Of a stretch of DNA of 64,000 nt, positions 39,855 to 50,107 are shown piece by piece (within the stretch, counting starts at the first letter, position 1; each line of letters starts with the position of its first letter). The translations under genes and the position numbers were made by a program. A model generated the notes under the pieces. The model ran no database searches. It saw only the letters and a program-made list of their open reading frames with translations, and was not told where the DNA came from. The stretch is from Beijerinckiaceae bacterium (GTDB lineage: Bacteria; Pseudomonadota; Alphaproteobacteria; Rhizobiales; Beijerinckiaceae): assembly GCA_947370975.1 (NCBI GenBank), contig CANBNG010000019.1:21373-85372 (forward strand), read 5' to 3'.

Positions 39855-42521
39855 ATGCGCACCGATATTGCCCAGCCCGTTCGCCTCGCCGATTACCGCG
39901 CCCCGGATTTTCTGATCGACAAGGTCGATCTCGATGTGCGGCTGGCGGGCGCGCAGACACAGGTCGAGGCGCGCCTCACGATCCGACGCAATCCAGTGGG
40001 CCGCGCCGATGCGCCGCTCGTGCTTGATGGCGACGAATTGAATGTGATTTCGGTCGCGCTCGACGGCGAGCCGCTCACACTTGGCAATATCGCCCAACCC
40101 GAGCGCCTGACTCTGGAAAATGTGCCCGACGCGTTCACGCTGACAACAGTCACGCAGCTCGATCCGGCAGCCAACACCAAGCTCATGGGGCTCTATCGCT
40201 CAGGCTCGGCCTATTGCACGCAATGCGAGGCTGAAGGCTTCCGGCGGATCACCTATTTTCTCGACAGGCCGGACGTGCTCTCGGTCTACACCACGCGCAT
40301 CGAGGCCGATTGCACCGAAGCCCCCATCTTGCTCGGCAACGGCAATTGCCGCGAAACCGGCGTGATGGCTGGCGGCACGCGCCATTATGCCATCTGGGAC
40401 GATCCCTGGCCCAAGCCCTCTTACCTTTTCGCACTCGTGGGCGGCGATCTGGCGCTGGTCGAGGATATTTTCCTCACGCAATCGCAGCGCAAGGTTAAGC
40501 TCGGCATTTACGTCGAACATGGCAAGGAAGCGCGCGCGGGTTACGCGATGGATGCGCTCAAGCGCTCCATGGCATGGGACGAGCAGGCCTTCGGTCGCGA
40601 ATATGATCTCGATGTGTTCAACATCGTCGCCGTCTCGGATTTCAACATGGGCGCGATGGAGAACAAGGGCCTCAACATCTTCAACGACAAATATGTGCTC
40701 GCCCTGCCCCAGACGGCAACCGACATGGATTACGCCCATATCGAGGGCGTCATCGCGCATGAATATTTCCACAATTGGACCGGCAACCGCATCACCTGCC
40801 GCGACTGGTTCCAGCTCTGCCTGAAGGAAGGCCTGACGGTTTTCCGCGATCAGGAGTTTTCCGCCGATCAGCGCTCGCGCGCCGTCAAGCGCATCATGGA
40901 TGTGCGCACGCTGCGCGCCGCGCAATTCCCCGAAGACGCAGGCCCGCTGGCGCATAATGTGCGGCCAGAGACCTATCTCGAAATCAATAATTTCTACACG
41001 CCGACCATCTACGAGAAAGGCGCGGAAATCATCCGCATGCTGAAGCTGCTGATTGGCGAGGATGCCTTTCGCCGCGGCATGGATCTGTATTTCGAGCGAT
41101 GCGATGGCACGGCGGCGGTGGTGGAGGATTTTCTCGCCTGTTTTGCGCAAAGCTCAGGCCGCGATCTGACCGCTTTCAAGTGCTGGTACACGCAGGCCGG
41201 CACGCCGCGCCTCGAAGTCTCGACACATTATGACGCAGACGCGCAACGCCTCACGCTTGCGTTCACACAAGCCACAGCGCCGACCAACGGCCAGCCCGAC
41301 AAGGGGCCCATGGTGATCCCGGTGGCGCTCGGCCTGATCGACGAGCAAGGCAAATCCATCGTCCTGCAAGCCCCCGATGTGGCCGCAGAGGGCGGCGCAA
41401 GCAAGGCCGAGACGGAGAGTGGAATTTTTGAAATCGCGACAGCTGCACGCACGCTCATTTTCGAGAACGTCGACCGTCGCCCGATCCCGAGCCTGTTGCG
41501 CGGCTTCTCCGCGCCGGTCAATCTCGTGACCTCGACGAGCGACGAGGATCTTCTGATCCTGCTCGCTCACGACAGCGACATGTTCAACCGCTGGCAGGCG
41601 GCCCAGACCTGCGCGACACGCTGGATGTTGCGCGCGGTGGAAGCCATTCGCATGGGCGGAACACCTGGTGACAGCAGCAAGCTCGCGGCCGCCATGGATG
41701 CCGTGCTGGCGCAGTTCGAACGCGATCCCGCCTTTGCCGCGCAGGCGATCATCCTGCCCAGCGAAAGCGACCTTGCCCGCGAAATCGTGACCGATGTCGA
41801 TCCCGATGCCGTTCATTATGCGCGCAAGATCCTGCGCAGCCAGCTCGGCGCCAAGCTCGGCGAACGCCTGCGTCAGGTCTATGACGCGCTGACCGCCACG
41901 GGCGCCTATTCGCCCGATGCCGCCAGCGCGGGCCGACGCGCCTTGCGCAATGCGGCGCTCGATCTTCTGTCTGCCGGACAGCCTGCCGAGGGAGCCGCGC
42001 TCGCCTCCATGCAATTCCGCGCGGCCAATAACATGACCGACCAGATCGGCGCGCTGACCGTGCTCTCGCATATTCCAGGCGAAGCCCGCGAGAGCGCGCT
42101 CGACTCCTTCTTCCGCACGCATGCAAGCGATGCACTCGTCATCGACAAATGGTTTGCTCTGCAGGCAATGATACCCGAGCCCGAAACACTCGCGCGCGTG
42201 CGCCGGTTGATGAGCCATCACACCTTCTCGATGACCAATCCCAACCGCCTGCGTTCGCTCATCGGCTCCTTCGCCTCGGGCAATCTGACGCGCTTCAATG
42301 CGCCTGATGGCAGCGGCTATGACCTGCTGGTGGAAACCGTCATCGCGGTCGATTCCGTTAACCCGCAGGTTGCAGCCCGCCTGCTCGGCGCGTTCCGCAG
42401 CTGGCGGAGTCTCGAACCCGGCCGCCGCGCCGTTGCGGAAGCCGCGCTCCAGCGTGTCGCGGCCAAACCGAGCCTCTCGGCGGACGTCCGCGACATCGTT
42501 CAGCGGTCGCTCGCGCGTTAA
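39855..42521 (+). CDS. pepN: Aminopeptidase N (M1 family)
   Basis: 888 aa, full length for bacterial PepN. A cytosolic zinc aminopeptidase that recycles short peptides. The exopeptidase motif is GAMENKGLNIF near residue 262, and zinc is bound by HEYFHNWTGNR near 302 with the distant Glu about 20 residues on (LKEGLTVFRDQEFSAD). The N-terminal beta-domain, thermolysin-like domain, DUF3458 Ig-like domain (about 440-545) and alpha-helical DUF3458_C domain (to the end) follow in the usual order. It stands alone. The next gene is a sensor kinase 187 bases downstream. Confidence 0.96.
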   Translation: MRTDIAQPVRLADYRAPDFLIDKVDLDVRLAGAQTQVEARLTIRRNPVGRADAPLVLDGDELNVISVALDGEPLTLGNIAQPERLTLENVPDAFTLTTVTQLDPAANTKLMGLYRSGSAYCTQCEAEGFRRITYFLDRPDVLSVYTTRIEADCTEAPILLGNGNCRETGVMAGGTRHYAIWDDPWPKPSYLFALVGGDLALVEDIFLTQSQRKVKLGIYVEHGKEARAGYAMDALKRSMAWDEQAFGREYDLDVFNIVAVSDFNMGAMENKGLNIFNDKYVLALPQTATDMDYAHIEGVIAHEYFHNWTGNRITCRDWFQLCLKEGLTVFRDQEFSADQRSRAVKRIMDVRTLRAAQFPEDAGPLAHNVRPETYLEINNFYTPTIYEKGAEIIRMLKLLIGEDAFRRGMDLYFERCDGTAAVVEDFLACFAQSSGRDLTAFKCWYTQAGTPRLEVSTHYDADAQRLTLAFTQATAPTNGQPDKGPMVIPVALGLIDEQGKSIVLQAPDVAAEGGASKAETESGIFEIATAARTLIFENVDRRPIPSLLRGFSAPVNLVTSTSDEDLLILLAHDSDMFNRWQAAQTCATRWMLRAVEAIRMGGTPGDSSKLAAAMDAVLAQFERDPAFAAQAIILPSESDLAREIVTDVDPDAVHYARKILRSQLGAKLGERLRQVYDALTATGAYSPDAASAGRRALRNAALDLLSAGQPAEGAALASMQFRAANNMTDQIGALTVLSHIPGEARESALDSFFRTHASDALVIDKWFALQAMIPEPETLARVRRLMSHHTFSMTNPNRLRSLIGSFASGNLTRFNAPDGSGYDLLVETVIAVDSVNPQVAARLLGAFRSWRSLEPGRRAVAEAALQRVAAKPSLSADVRDIVQRSLAR

Positions 42522-42708
42522 GAAAAGCTCTGCGAAACAGCCAGATTCCGGACTCCCGGCCGCCCAGGCACCACGGGGATGAAAATATTTCATCAACGAT
42601 TCATTAAGGTGTGGACAACTGCCGCCCCAAGGATTCAGATGGGAACTGATTCGGGGGCGGTGCGGCACATTGGCTCCCGGGTCAACGGAATTTTTAGGGG
42701 GCCAATTC
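42522..42708. other. Intergenic region between pepN and a sensor kinase
   Basis: 187 bases with an A/T-rich portion (about 42575-42610: gaaaatatttcatcaacgattcattaagg). It should contain the kinase promoter. I saw no confident terminator for pepN and no perfect CtrA or other operator. Confidence 0.3.
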
Positions 42709-45015
42709 ATGGCACGTGCAAACGTGGCCGATGTTTCCGTTCGCGCGGAAAACGAGCAGGAGGTTGCGACGGGCAATGCTCTTGCCGGTCGCGTTGGCGT
42801 CTCCTTGCTTCGCAAACAGATCATCCTGCCCGCACTCGCAGGCCTCTTCGCGATTGGCGCCACTGCGCTCGCGACCCTGCTCTCGTTGCAGGGCCGCGAA
42901 GCCGCGCTTGGCGATGCGATGGCCGAGATCGACATGATTTCGACGGCCGTGAAGGCCGAAATGAATGGCGGCCTGCGCCCCAAGGATGCGCGCAACCTCA
43001 AGATCAGTGAAGCGACCTTTCCCACGCGCACCTTTCAGCGCGGGCGGCAATTGATCATTGCAGATATGGAGGGCGCGATTGTCGGGGCTTTGCCGGCGAT
43101 GCCTGAGGCCAGCGGCCAATTGCAAGATCATCTTGGTCAGGTGCAGCCGCTTACCTTCTTTGCCGACAGCGCGGGCGTGATGCAGATCACGCTCGCCGAC
43201 GGACGCGAGGCCATTGCCATCGTGCGCGGCGTTGGCGAACCGCTCGGGCAGATTGCCATCATCCAGCCGCTTGTCGATGTCTATGGAGACTGGCGGCGCA
43301 ATCTCATCGCAGGCGGCCTCGGCCTTGCCGCCATGCTGGCGATGATGGGGCTCTGCGCAGGCGCCTATGTGCGCGAAGGCTTGCGCACGCGCGATGCGGA
43401 AGCTGCGCGTCTGGCCATGCGCCAAGGGCTGGATGCCGCCCTTGCACGCGGCCGTTGCGGGCTCTGGGATTGGGACATTGCGCGCGGCCGTATCTACTGG
43501 TCGAGCTCCATGTATGACATGCTCGGCATGGAGCCTCAGCCTGAATTCATGTCCTTTGGCGACGTCAACGCTTTGCTCCATCCCCAGGATGGCGATCTCC
43601 ATGCGATGGCCGAAATGCTGGCCTCCTCAGAATCCAACGCCATGGATCATGCGTTCCGCATTCGCAACGCCAAGGGTGACTGGATCTGGATCCGCGCGCG
43701 TGCGGAAATCGTGCGCAAGGGCGCAAACAATGCCCCCCATCTTGTGGGCATTGCGGTTGATATTTCGGACCAGAAAGCCCTGATCGAGCGCACAGCCACC
43801 GCCGACATCCGCCTGCGCGACGCGATTGAAACGATCTCCGAGGCCTTTGTCGTCTGGGATGCCGAGAACCGGCTGGTGATGTGCAATTCCAAATTCCAGA
43901 ACCTGCACAATCTCCCCTCTGAAGCCATTGTCGCCGGCATGCCCTATGCGCAATTGATGTCGCGCGGCGCTCCGCCCTTGATCCAGAAGCAGATCCCGCT
44001 GGGAGAGCGTCCCAATTCCGGCGCGCGCACCTATGAAGCGCGCCTCGCAGATGGGCGCTGGCTGCAGATCAACGAACGCCGCACCAAGGATGGCGGCTAT
44101 GTGTCGGTTGGCACCGACATCAGCAAGCTGAAGCGCCATGAAGAGCAATTGCTCGATTCCGAACGCCGCCTGATGGCGACCATCGCGGACCTGCGCAAAT
44201 CTCGCCAGACGCTCGAATTGCAGGCGCAACAGCTGGCCGATCTCGCGGAAAAATATCTCGAGCAAAAAGCCGAAGCCGAAGCCGCCAATCGCGCCAAATC
44301 CGATTTCCTCGCCAATATGAGCCATGAGCTGCGCACGCCGCTCAATGCCATCATCGGCTTCTCGGAAATGATGGAGCACGAAACCTTCGGTGCGCTGGGT
44401 TGTGCGAAATATGTCGATTATTCCGCCCATATCCGGGAGAGCGGCCAGCACCTGCTCGGCGTCATTTCGGACGTGCTCGACATGTCGCGTCTCGAGGCAG
44501 GCAAGGTGCAGCTGCATATGGGCGCTTTCGAGATCGACACGGCCGTGTCGCGCGCCATCGATGTCATGCGCCACATTGCGGACGAGAAAAACGTCACGCT
44601 GCAAGCCGAGTCCTTGCCCAAGACTTCGCTCGTGGCTGATCGTCAGGCTGTCGAGAAGGTGCTCATCAGCCTCATGCGCAACGCCGTCAAGTTTACGCCC
44701 GCTGGCGGACGCGTCAGCCTGCGCACGCGCGTCGACGATGGCATGATGAATATTTATGTCGAGGATACCGGCGTCGGCATCGCGCCTGAAGCCATGCCGC
44801 GCCTCGGGCGGCCGTTCGAGCAGATCGATTCACCGCTCGAAAATGGCTCGAAGGGCTCCGGGCTGGGTCTGGCCATCGCGCGCTCGCTGATCGAATTGCA
44901 CGGCGGCTCGCTCCATATCCGCTCGAGCCTGGGGGCTGGCACAATCGTGCGCATCAGGCTCCCCATGCAGGCAGAAATGGCTGGCACAGGCTCGCTTCTG
45001 CGCAAGACAGGCTGA
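42709..45015 (+). CDS. Membrane PAS-domain sensor histidine kinase, PleC/DivJ type
   Basis: 768 aa from ATG 42709 with AGGGGG nine bases upstream. Residues about 39-63 and 208-230 are transmembrane helices, flanking a periplasmic sensor of about 140 residues. Two PAS-like domains follow (about 245-360, DWDIARGRIYWSSSMYDMLG, and about 370-475, SEAFVVWDAENRLVM), then a coiled coil (about 480-530). HisKA has His539 in NMSHELRTPLNAIIGFSEMM. HATPase_c shows MRNAVKFTPAGG, DTGVGIAPEA and GSGLGLAIAR. No receiver domain is attached. It resembles cell-cycle or polarity kinases, with no partner regulator adjacent. Confidence 0.9.
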   Translation: MARANVADVSVRAENEQEVATGNALAGRVGVSLLRKQIILPALAGLFAIGATALATLLSLQGREAALGDAMAEIDMISTAVKAEMNGGLRPKDARNLKISEATFPTRTFQRGRQLIIADMEGAIVGALPAMPEASGQLQDHLGQVQPLTFFADSAGVMQITLADGREAIAIVRGVGEPLGQIAIIQPLVDVYGDWRRNLIAGGLGLAAMLAMMGLCAGAYVREGLRTRDAEAARLAMRQGLDAALARGRCGLWDWDIARGRIYWSSSMYDMLGMEPQPEFMSFGDVNALLHPQDGDLHAMAEMLASSESNAMDHAFRIRNAKGDWIWIRARAEIVRKGANNAPHLVGIAVDISDQKALIERTATADIRLRDAIETISEAFVVWDAENRLVMCNSKFQNLHNLPSEAIVAGMPYAQLMSRGAPPLIQKQIPLGERPNSGARTYEARLADGRWLQINERRTKDGGYVSVGTDISKLKRHEEQLLDSERRLMATIADLRKSRQTLELQAQQLADLAEKYLEQKAEAEAANRAKSDFLANMSHELRTPLNAIIGFSEMMEHETFGALGCAKYVDYSAHIRESGQHLLGVISDVLDMSRLEAGKVQLHMGAFEIDTAVSRAIDVMRHIADEKNVTLQAESLPKTSLVADRQAVEKVLISLMRNAVKFTPAGGRVSLRTRVDDGMMNIYVEDTGVGIAPEAMPRLGRPFEQIDSPLENGSKGSGLGLAIARSLIELHGGSLHIRSSLGAGTIVRIRLPMQAEMAGTGSLLRKTG

Positions 45016-47931
45016 TCAGGCAGGCGCGAGCACATTATTGAAGATCGCGCGCACATCGCGGCGCGTATCGGCCAGCATCGTCTCAAGCAACCGAAAATCG
45101 GGAAGATCTGCCGCAGCTGCAATACGCCGCAAGACACCGGACGCTGTCCGCGCAGGATCGAAATCGCCTTCAAGTGTGATGCGGGTCATTTGCATGAGCG
45201 ACGTATAAAGATGATGCGCGGCTATCAGCCGCTCGCCCTCACCTTCCATGACCAGCCCGAGCTGCGCGGCATGTGAGAGAATGTTCTGCGTTTCCACATC
45301 CAGAAGATCAGGATGGATCGCGCCATAGGCAAGCGCGAGATATTGCGCGATGAATTCGATATCCATCATGCCACCGCGCACCAGCTTCAGATCCCAGGGA
45401 TTCCTGTCACCCTTTTCAGCAGCAATCAACTGGCGCATGTCGCGCACTGCTTTGGCAAGCGGGCGGACATCGCGCTTTTGCGACAGAATCCGGGAGATAT
45501 GGGTGGCAAGCTCATCCTGCAAACTGGAATCGCCTGCAAGCGGGCGCGCGCGCGTGAGGGCCATATGCTCCCAGATCTCGGCTTCACCAGATTGATACTC
45601 GATGAAGCTGCGCATTTGCGTGGCGAGCGGCCCCTTGCCACCAGAGGGGCGCAGCCGCAGGTCCACGTCATAAAGCCGACCGCGCCTCGTTGCCACCGTC
45701 AGCGCGGACACGAGGCGCTGCGTGAGCCGTGTATAATATTGCAGCGCATGGAGCGCCTTTGCCCCGTCAGACTCTGGTCGTTCAGAGTCAAAATCATAAA
45801 TAAGGACGAGATCGAGATCAGAGGTCGCAGTCATCTCGCGCGAACCGAGCTTGCCCATGCCGATAATGGCGCAACGCCCACCTGGAACCTGCCCGTGATC
45901 GACAGCAAAGGCGCGTTGCACCTGTGCAAGCGACGCACGCACGAGGCTTGAGGCCAGCGCCGTGAAGGCCGCGCCCGCCGTGTCGGCCCCGATCATGCCA
46001 GACAATGTGCGCACACCGATTAGGAAAGATTCCTCAAACGCCATATCGCGCGCGCCATCGAGAAACTCCTCCATGCGCGCAGGCTCGCGCAACAGATTGC
46101 TGGCACGCCGGTCGTAACTCGCCTCGTTGGAAGCAGAGCCCAGCAGGGCGGGGTCAATCGCCGCATCGAGCACATGGGGGCGCTGCGCGACAACATTGGC
46201 AAGACGCGGTGCGCCGCCCAATATGTCGCCAAACAGATCGCGCACCGCTGCATGACTTTTCAGAATCGAAAAAAGCTCGACAGCTGCGGGCATCCGCCCC
46301 AGCGCTGAATCAAAAGCAGCGAGCGCTGAATCCGGATCGCCACTGCCTGAAAATGAGTCGAGAAGCGCCGGCACCAGTTCTGTCAGAACTTCACGCGCGC
46401 GCGGCGATTGCACGGCTGCGCGGCGGCCAAAGTGCCAGCCGCGAATGGTCTCGGCAGCGCGCGGCGCATCGGCAAAGCCCATCAGCGTCAAAGTCTCGAG
46501 CGTCTCGGGATCGTCGGTGACACCGGTGAAAACAAGACTGCCGCGTTGCGTATCAAGCCCGGGCGCATGTTCAAACAAGCGCGCGTAATGCTTCTCCACA
46601 TGCGTCAAATGTCCGACGAGCGCCTTTGAGAAGGCAGCAAGATTTGCAAAGCCACAGAATTTTGCAAAGCGGGACAGCTGGTCAGGATCTGATGGCAGGC
46701 GTTGGGTCTGCTCATCGAGCACCATTTGCAGGCGGTGCTCGATGGTGCGCAGAAAAGCATAGGCAGCAGAGAGATCATGCACAGCTGCATCGTTCACCCA
46801 GCCATCTGCTGCAAGCTCCGCCAGCATGTCGAGCGTGCGCGCGCCGCGCAATTGGGGCCGCCGCCCCCCGAAAATGAGCTGCTGTGTCTGAACGAAAAAT
46901 TCAATCTCGCGGATACCTCCGCGCCCGAGCTTCACATCATGCCCGGCTACCGCCACCTCAGCATGCCCACGCACGGCATGGATCTGCCGCTTCATCGCGT
47001 GAATATCGGCAATCGACCCATAGTCGAAATATTTGCGCCAGATGAAGGGGGCGAGATCGTGCAGGAAGCGCGCGCCGAGCGGCTTGTCGCCAGCAACCGG
47101 CCGCGCCTTGATCAGCGCCGCCCTCTCCCAGTTCTGGCCAAGATTTTCATAATAGGAAAATGCGGCAGGAAGAGAAATTGCGACCGATGTTGAGCCGGGA
47201 TCAGGCCGCAGGCGCAAATCCACGCGCAGTACATAGCCATCGCCCGTTCGCTCCTGAAGAATACGTGCGAGCGCTTTGGTGAGGCGCACGAACAGCGGCC
47301 CGGGCTCGACATCTTTGGGCAGCGCTGCGGATGCGGGATCGAAAAAGACAATAAGGTCGATATCGCTCGAATAATTGAGTTCGCGACCGCCATGTTTGCC
47401 AAGCGCCAGCACGACAACACCACAGCCTGCCTCGGGGTTCTGCTGGTCAGACAGCACGATTTTGCCAGCAGCTGCGGCCTCGCGCAGCAGGAAGGCGAGA
47501 GCACAGGAGACCATTGCATCGGCAAAGCGCGTCAACCCTTCGGTGACAGCAACCACATCCCAGAGCCCGCCAATGTCGGCAAGCGCGATAACGAGCGCAG
47601 CTTCCTGCTTTGCCAAGCGCAACGCCTGCATCAACTCTGCTTCAGACTGGGCGGCGCGGCTGTTCTGATGGGCCTGCGCAAGACTGGCATCGAGGGTCAG
47701 AAGCGGATCGCCTGCAACCAGCCGCGCGAGCCTGTCTGGATCAAGGGATGCAAGCCGCCAGAGATAGGGTGAGTGATCGGCAAGTCCTTCGAGCAGGGCG
47801 CGGAAAGGGCGATGTTGCAGAAACGGCTGCAAAGCAGCGCAATCCTTCAACTCATCCATCCGGAGGCGCGCACTCTTCGCATCGCTGAGGCGCGGGGCGG
47901 CGCTCACCTCTTTCCACAGCGCCCCGCTCAT
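45016..47931 (-). CDS. glnE: Bifunctional glutamine synthetase adenylyltransferase / adenylyl-removing enzyme
   Basis: 971 aa. It adenylylates GlnA under nitrogen excess and removes AMP under nitrogen limitation, depending on PII state. Two nucleotidyltransferase domains are visible: the N-terminal GGRELNYSSDIDLIVFFD near residue 180 and the C-terminal GSREMTATSDLDLVLIYDF near 690, with the regulatory linker between. KLGRGGIREIEFFVQ near 335 and LVRGGMMDIEFIAQYL near 855 are the GlnD-UR_UTase-like helical domains. Its ATG overlaps the upstream kinase stop (ATGA), so it is co-translated with a two-component system. It ends directly against the convergent PAS kinase gene, with no bases between stops. 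Confidence 0.96.
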   Translation of the reverse strand: MSGALWKEVSAAPRLSDAKSARLRMDELKDCAALQPFLQHRPFRALLEGLADHSPYLWRLASLDPDRLARLVAGDPLLTLDASLAQAHQNSRAAQSEAELMQALRLAKQEAALVIALADIGGLWDVVAVTEGLTRFADAMVSCALAFLLREAAAAGKIVLSDQQNPEAGCGVVVLALGKHGGRELNYSSDIDLIVFFDPASAALPKDVEPGPLFVRLTKALARILQERTGDGYVLRVDLRLRPDPGSTSVAISLPAAFSYYENLGQNWERAALIKARPVAGDKPLGARFLHDLAPFIWRKYFDYGSIADIHAMKRQIHAVRGHAEVAVAGHDVKLGRGGIREIEFFVQTQQLIFGGRRPQLRGARTLDMLAELAADGWVNDAAVHDLSAAYAFLRTIEHRLQMVLDEQTQRLPSDPDQLSRFAKFCGFANLAAFSKALVGHLTHVEKHYARLFEHAPGLDTQRGSLVFTGVTDDPETLETLTLMGFADAPRAAETIRGWHFGRRAAVQSPRAREVLTELVPALLDSFSGSGDPDSALAAFDSALGRMPAAVELFSILKSHAAVRDLFGDILGGAPRLANVVAQRPHVLDAAIDPALLGSASNEASYDRRASNLLREPARMEEFLDGARDMAFEESFLIGVRTLSGMIGADTAGAAFTALASSLVRASLAQVQRAFAVDHGQVPGGRCAIIGMGKLGSREMTATSDLDLVLIYDFDSERPESDGAKALHALQYYTRLTQRLVSALTVATRRGRLYDVDLRLRPSGGKGPLATQMRSFIEYQSGEAEIWEHMALTRARPLAGDSSLQDELATHISRILSQKRDVRPLAKAVRDMRQLIAAEKGDRNPWDLKLVRGGMMDIEFIAQYLALAYGAIHPDLLDVETQNILSHAAQLGLVMEGEGERLIAAHHLYTSLMQMTRITLEGDFDPARTASGVLRRIAAAADLPDFRLLETMLADTRRDVRAIFNNVLAPA

Positions 47932-49376
47932 GAGGCAACCCGCGGAACGGGCGCGATGACAGGAGCAAAAGTGTCTGGCGTTTGCGCCACCCTGGCTTCG
48001 CGCAACGGCAGAGAGAGCACGACGCGCAGGCCTGGTTCATTATCCTCGATCCGCATGTCGCCCCCATGCAAACGTGCGATGGCAAGCGCCATCGAGAGGC
48101 CAAGCCCGGAGCCTGGGCGCGATCGCGCACCCTCAAGCCGCACAAAACGATCGAGCACGCGTCCGCGATCTGCGGGCAAAATGCCAGGGCCGCGATCCGA
48201 CACAATGATCTCGGCCCGCCCGCCCATACGGCGCGCCGCAACGCGCACAGCGCCGGGCGCGCTCCCCTCGCCAAGGCCATATTTAAGCGCATTGTCGATG
48301 AGATTTGCGGCCGCTTGCCCGATCAGCTCGCGATTGCCGATCATCTGCAAGTCTGTGTCTGTCTCGATAGAAAGGGCCACACCCTGTTCTTCGGCAAGAG
48401 GCTCGTAGAGTTCGCCGACATCGCGTGTGACATCGGCGAGATCGAATGCGGCCATGTCGGCGCCAGACTGGCCGGCCTCAAGCCGCGCGATCATCAGCAG
48501 GGCGTTGAAGATACGGATGAGCCCATCCGATTCATCGATCATCTGCTCCAGCGCGGCGCGATATTCGTCAGGGCTCTGCGCCGAGCGCAGCGCCTGTTCG
48601 GCGCCATTGCGCAAACGCGTGAGCGGGGTCTTGAGATCATGCGCAATATTGTCGGACACCTCCTTGAGCCCCGCCATCAATTCGGCGATGCGCTCAAGCA
48701 TGGCGTTGAGATTGACCGCCAGCCTGTCAAGCTCATCGTTACTGCCGGTGAGCGGAATGCGCTGGGTGAGATCGCCCTTCATGATCCGGCCTGCGGATTC
48801 ACTGATGGCATCGACACGGTGCAGCACGCGTCGCGCGACGAACAAACCGCCGAGCGTACCGATGAGCACAAGCCAGGCAAGGGATGTAAACAGCGCGCGG
48901 CTCATGACATTGCGCAAGGTCTCGCGATCTCCCAGATCGCGCCCGACGAGCAAGCGGAAGCCGCCGGGCAGGACGAAGATGCGCGCGAGAGCGCGATGTT
49001 CGGCAGCGCTGTCGCCCGGCCGGCGATAATCTGTCTCCGTAAGCCCCGGACGATCGAGTGCGCCGGGCTGCACATCGGCAATATTCCCGGTGATGGTCTG
49101 GCCCGCAAAGCTGGTGACGAGATAAAGCGACGCGCCTGGCTGGCGAATGCGCTGCTCGATCACAAAGACGAGGCGACGGATGCCCCCTTGATTATATTGC
49201 TCGGAAAGACCGTTGATTTCCGCCTCGATGGTCTTGCCGATCTGCTCGTCGATGAGCCCCTTCACATTCCAGGCGACGCGCCCGATGACGAGGCCGGCCC
49301 CGATGGCGAACACCAGAAGATAGGCGAGCGACAGTTTGAATGCTGTCGTGCGGAAGAGTTTACCTAGCGCCATCAC
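47928..49376 (-). CDS. Sensor histidine kinase with HAMP domain
   Basis: 482 aa. Two transmembrane helices (about 10-32 and 162-182) bracket a periplasmic domain of about 130 residues. HAMP follows (about 184-235, RRVLHRVDAISESAGRIMKG), then HisKA with His246 in NIAHDLKTPLTRLR and HATPase_c (NLIDNALKYG, DRGPGI, GSGLGLSMA). It overlaps the response regulator's 3' end by 17 bases and the glnE start by four, so regulator, kinase and glnE form one translationally coupled set. The pair looks like an envelope-stress type (CpxA/QseC-like domain order). Signal is unknown. Confidence 0.9.
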   Translation of the reverse strand: MMALGKLFRTTAFKLSLAYLLVFAIGAGLVIGRVAWNVKGLIDEQIGKTIEAEINGLSEQYNQGGIRRLVFVIEQRIRQPGASLYLVTSFAGQTITGNIADVQPGALDRPGLTETDYRRPGDSAAEHRALARIFVLPGGFRLLVGRDLGDRETLRNVMSRALFTSLAWLVLIGTLGGLFVARRVLHRVDAISESAGRIMKGDLTQRIPLTGSNDELDRLAVNLNAMLERIAELMAGLKEVSDNIAHDLKTPLTRLRNGAEQALRSAQSPDEYRAALEQMIDESDGLIRIFNALLMIARLEAGQSGADMAAFDLADVTRDVGELYEPLAEEQGVALSIETDTDLQMIGNRELIGQAAANLIDNALKYGLGEGSAPGAVRVAARRMGGRAEIIVSDRGPGILPADRGRVLDRFVRLEGARSRPGSGLGLSMALAIARLHGGDMRIEDNEPGLRVVLSLPLREARVAQTPDTFAPVIAPVPRVAS

Positions 49377-50052
49377 GGATCATATATCCTGCACCACGCA
49401 CCGTATGGAGAAGCGGCGAATGGAAGCCCTTGTCGATCTTCGAACGCAGCCGCGAAATATGCACGTCGATCACATTGGTCTGGGGATCGAAATGATAGTC
49501 CCAGACATTTTCAAGCAGCATGGTGCGCGTCACCACTTGCCCCGCATGTTTCATGAGATATTCGAGCAGCCGGAATTCGCGCGGCTGCATGAGAATTTCA
49601 CGGCCATTGCGGGTGAGCTTGTGCGAAAGGCGATCAAGCTCAAGGCCGCCTACACGATAGAGCGTGGGTTCAGAGGCCGCACCGCCCTTGCGCCGCTGCA
49701 AGACTTCCACGCGCGCGAGAAGCTCGGAAAAAGCATAGGGCTTTCCCAGATAATCATCGCCCCCCGCGCGCAGGCCCTTGACGCGATCGTCAACCTGACC
49801 GAGCGCGGAGAGGATAAGCACCGGCGTATCGATCTTCTGTTCGCGCAGGCCACCGATCAGGGACAGGCCATCGAGCTTGGGCAACATGCGGTCGACAATG
49901 AGGGCGTCATAGCCGCCATCGCGCGCGAGCGCATAGCCCTCAAGCCCGTCAGCCGCATGGTCTGCCAAATGGCCAGCCTCACGGAACGCCTTGATGAGAT
50001 AGGCCGCCGCTTCAGGATCGTCTTCGATAATCAATATGCGCATGGCCTGCAT
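49360..50052 (-). CDS. OmpR-family response regulator
   Basis: 230 aa from ATG 50052; ATG 50043 is three codons inside and the frame is open to 50121. Receiver domain: acidic pair IEDD, phosphoacceptor Asp in DALIVDRMLPKLDG near residue 54, Thr/Ser and Lys (ILSALGQ; GKPYAFSELLARV). The winged-helix DNA-binding domain (about 130-228) shows the OmpR pattern LLEYLMKHAGQVVTRTMLLE and IRSKIDKG. It is the first gene of the regulator-kinase-glnE set and follows degP by 55 bases, so it may be read with it. Confidence 0.92.
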   Translation of the reverse strand: MQAMRILIIEDDPEAAAYLIKAFREAGHLADHAADGLEGYALARDGGYDALIVDRMLPKLDGLSLIGGLREQKIDTPVLILSALGQVDDRVKGLRAGGDDYLGKPYAFSELLARVEVLQRRKGGAASEPTLYRVGGLELDRLSHKLTRNGREILMQPREFRLLEYLMKHAGQVVTRTMLLENVWDYHFDPQTNVIDVHISRLRSKIDKGFHSPLLHTVRGAGYMIRDGAR

Positions 50053-50107
50053 GATAGCGCGTCCCGTTAAAAAACGGCAGGCCGTTGCCGACCTGCCGTC
50101 GCAGGCG

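Noticed and set aside
42575..42615. CtrA binding site before the PAS kinase
   Set aside because: CATTAAGG and nearby TTGATG do not form a proper TTAA-N7-TTAA or TTAACCAT site.
47928..49376. Frameshift between the response regulator and kinase because of the 17-base overlap
   Set aside because: Both proteins have complete N- and C-termini; the overlap is ordinary translational coupling.
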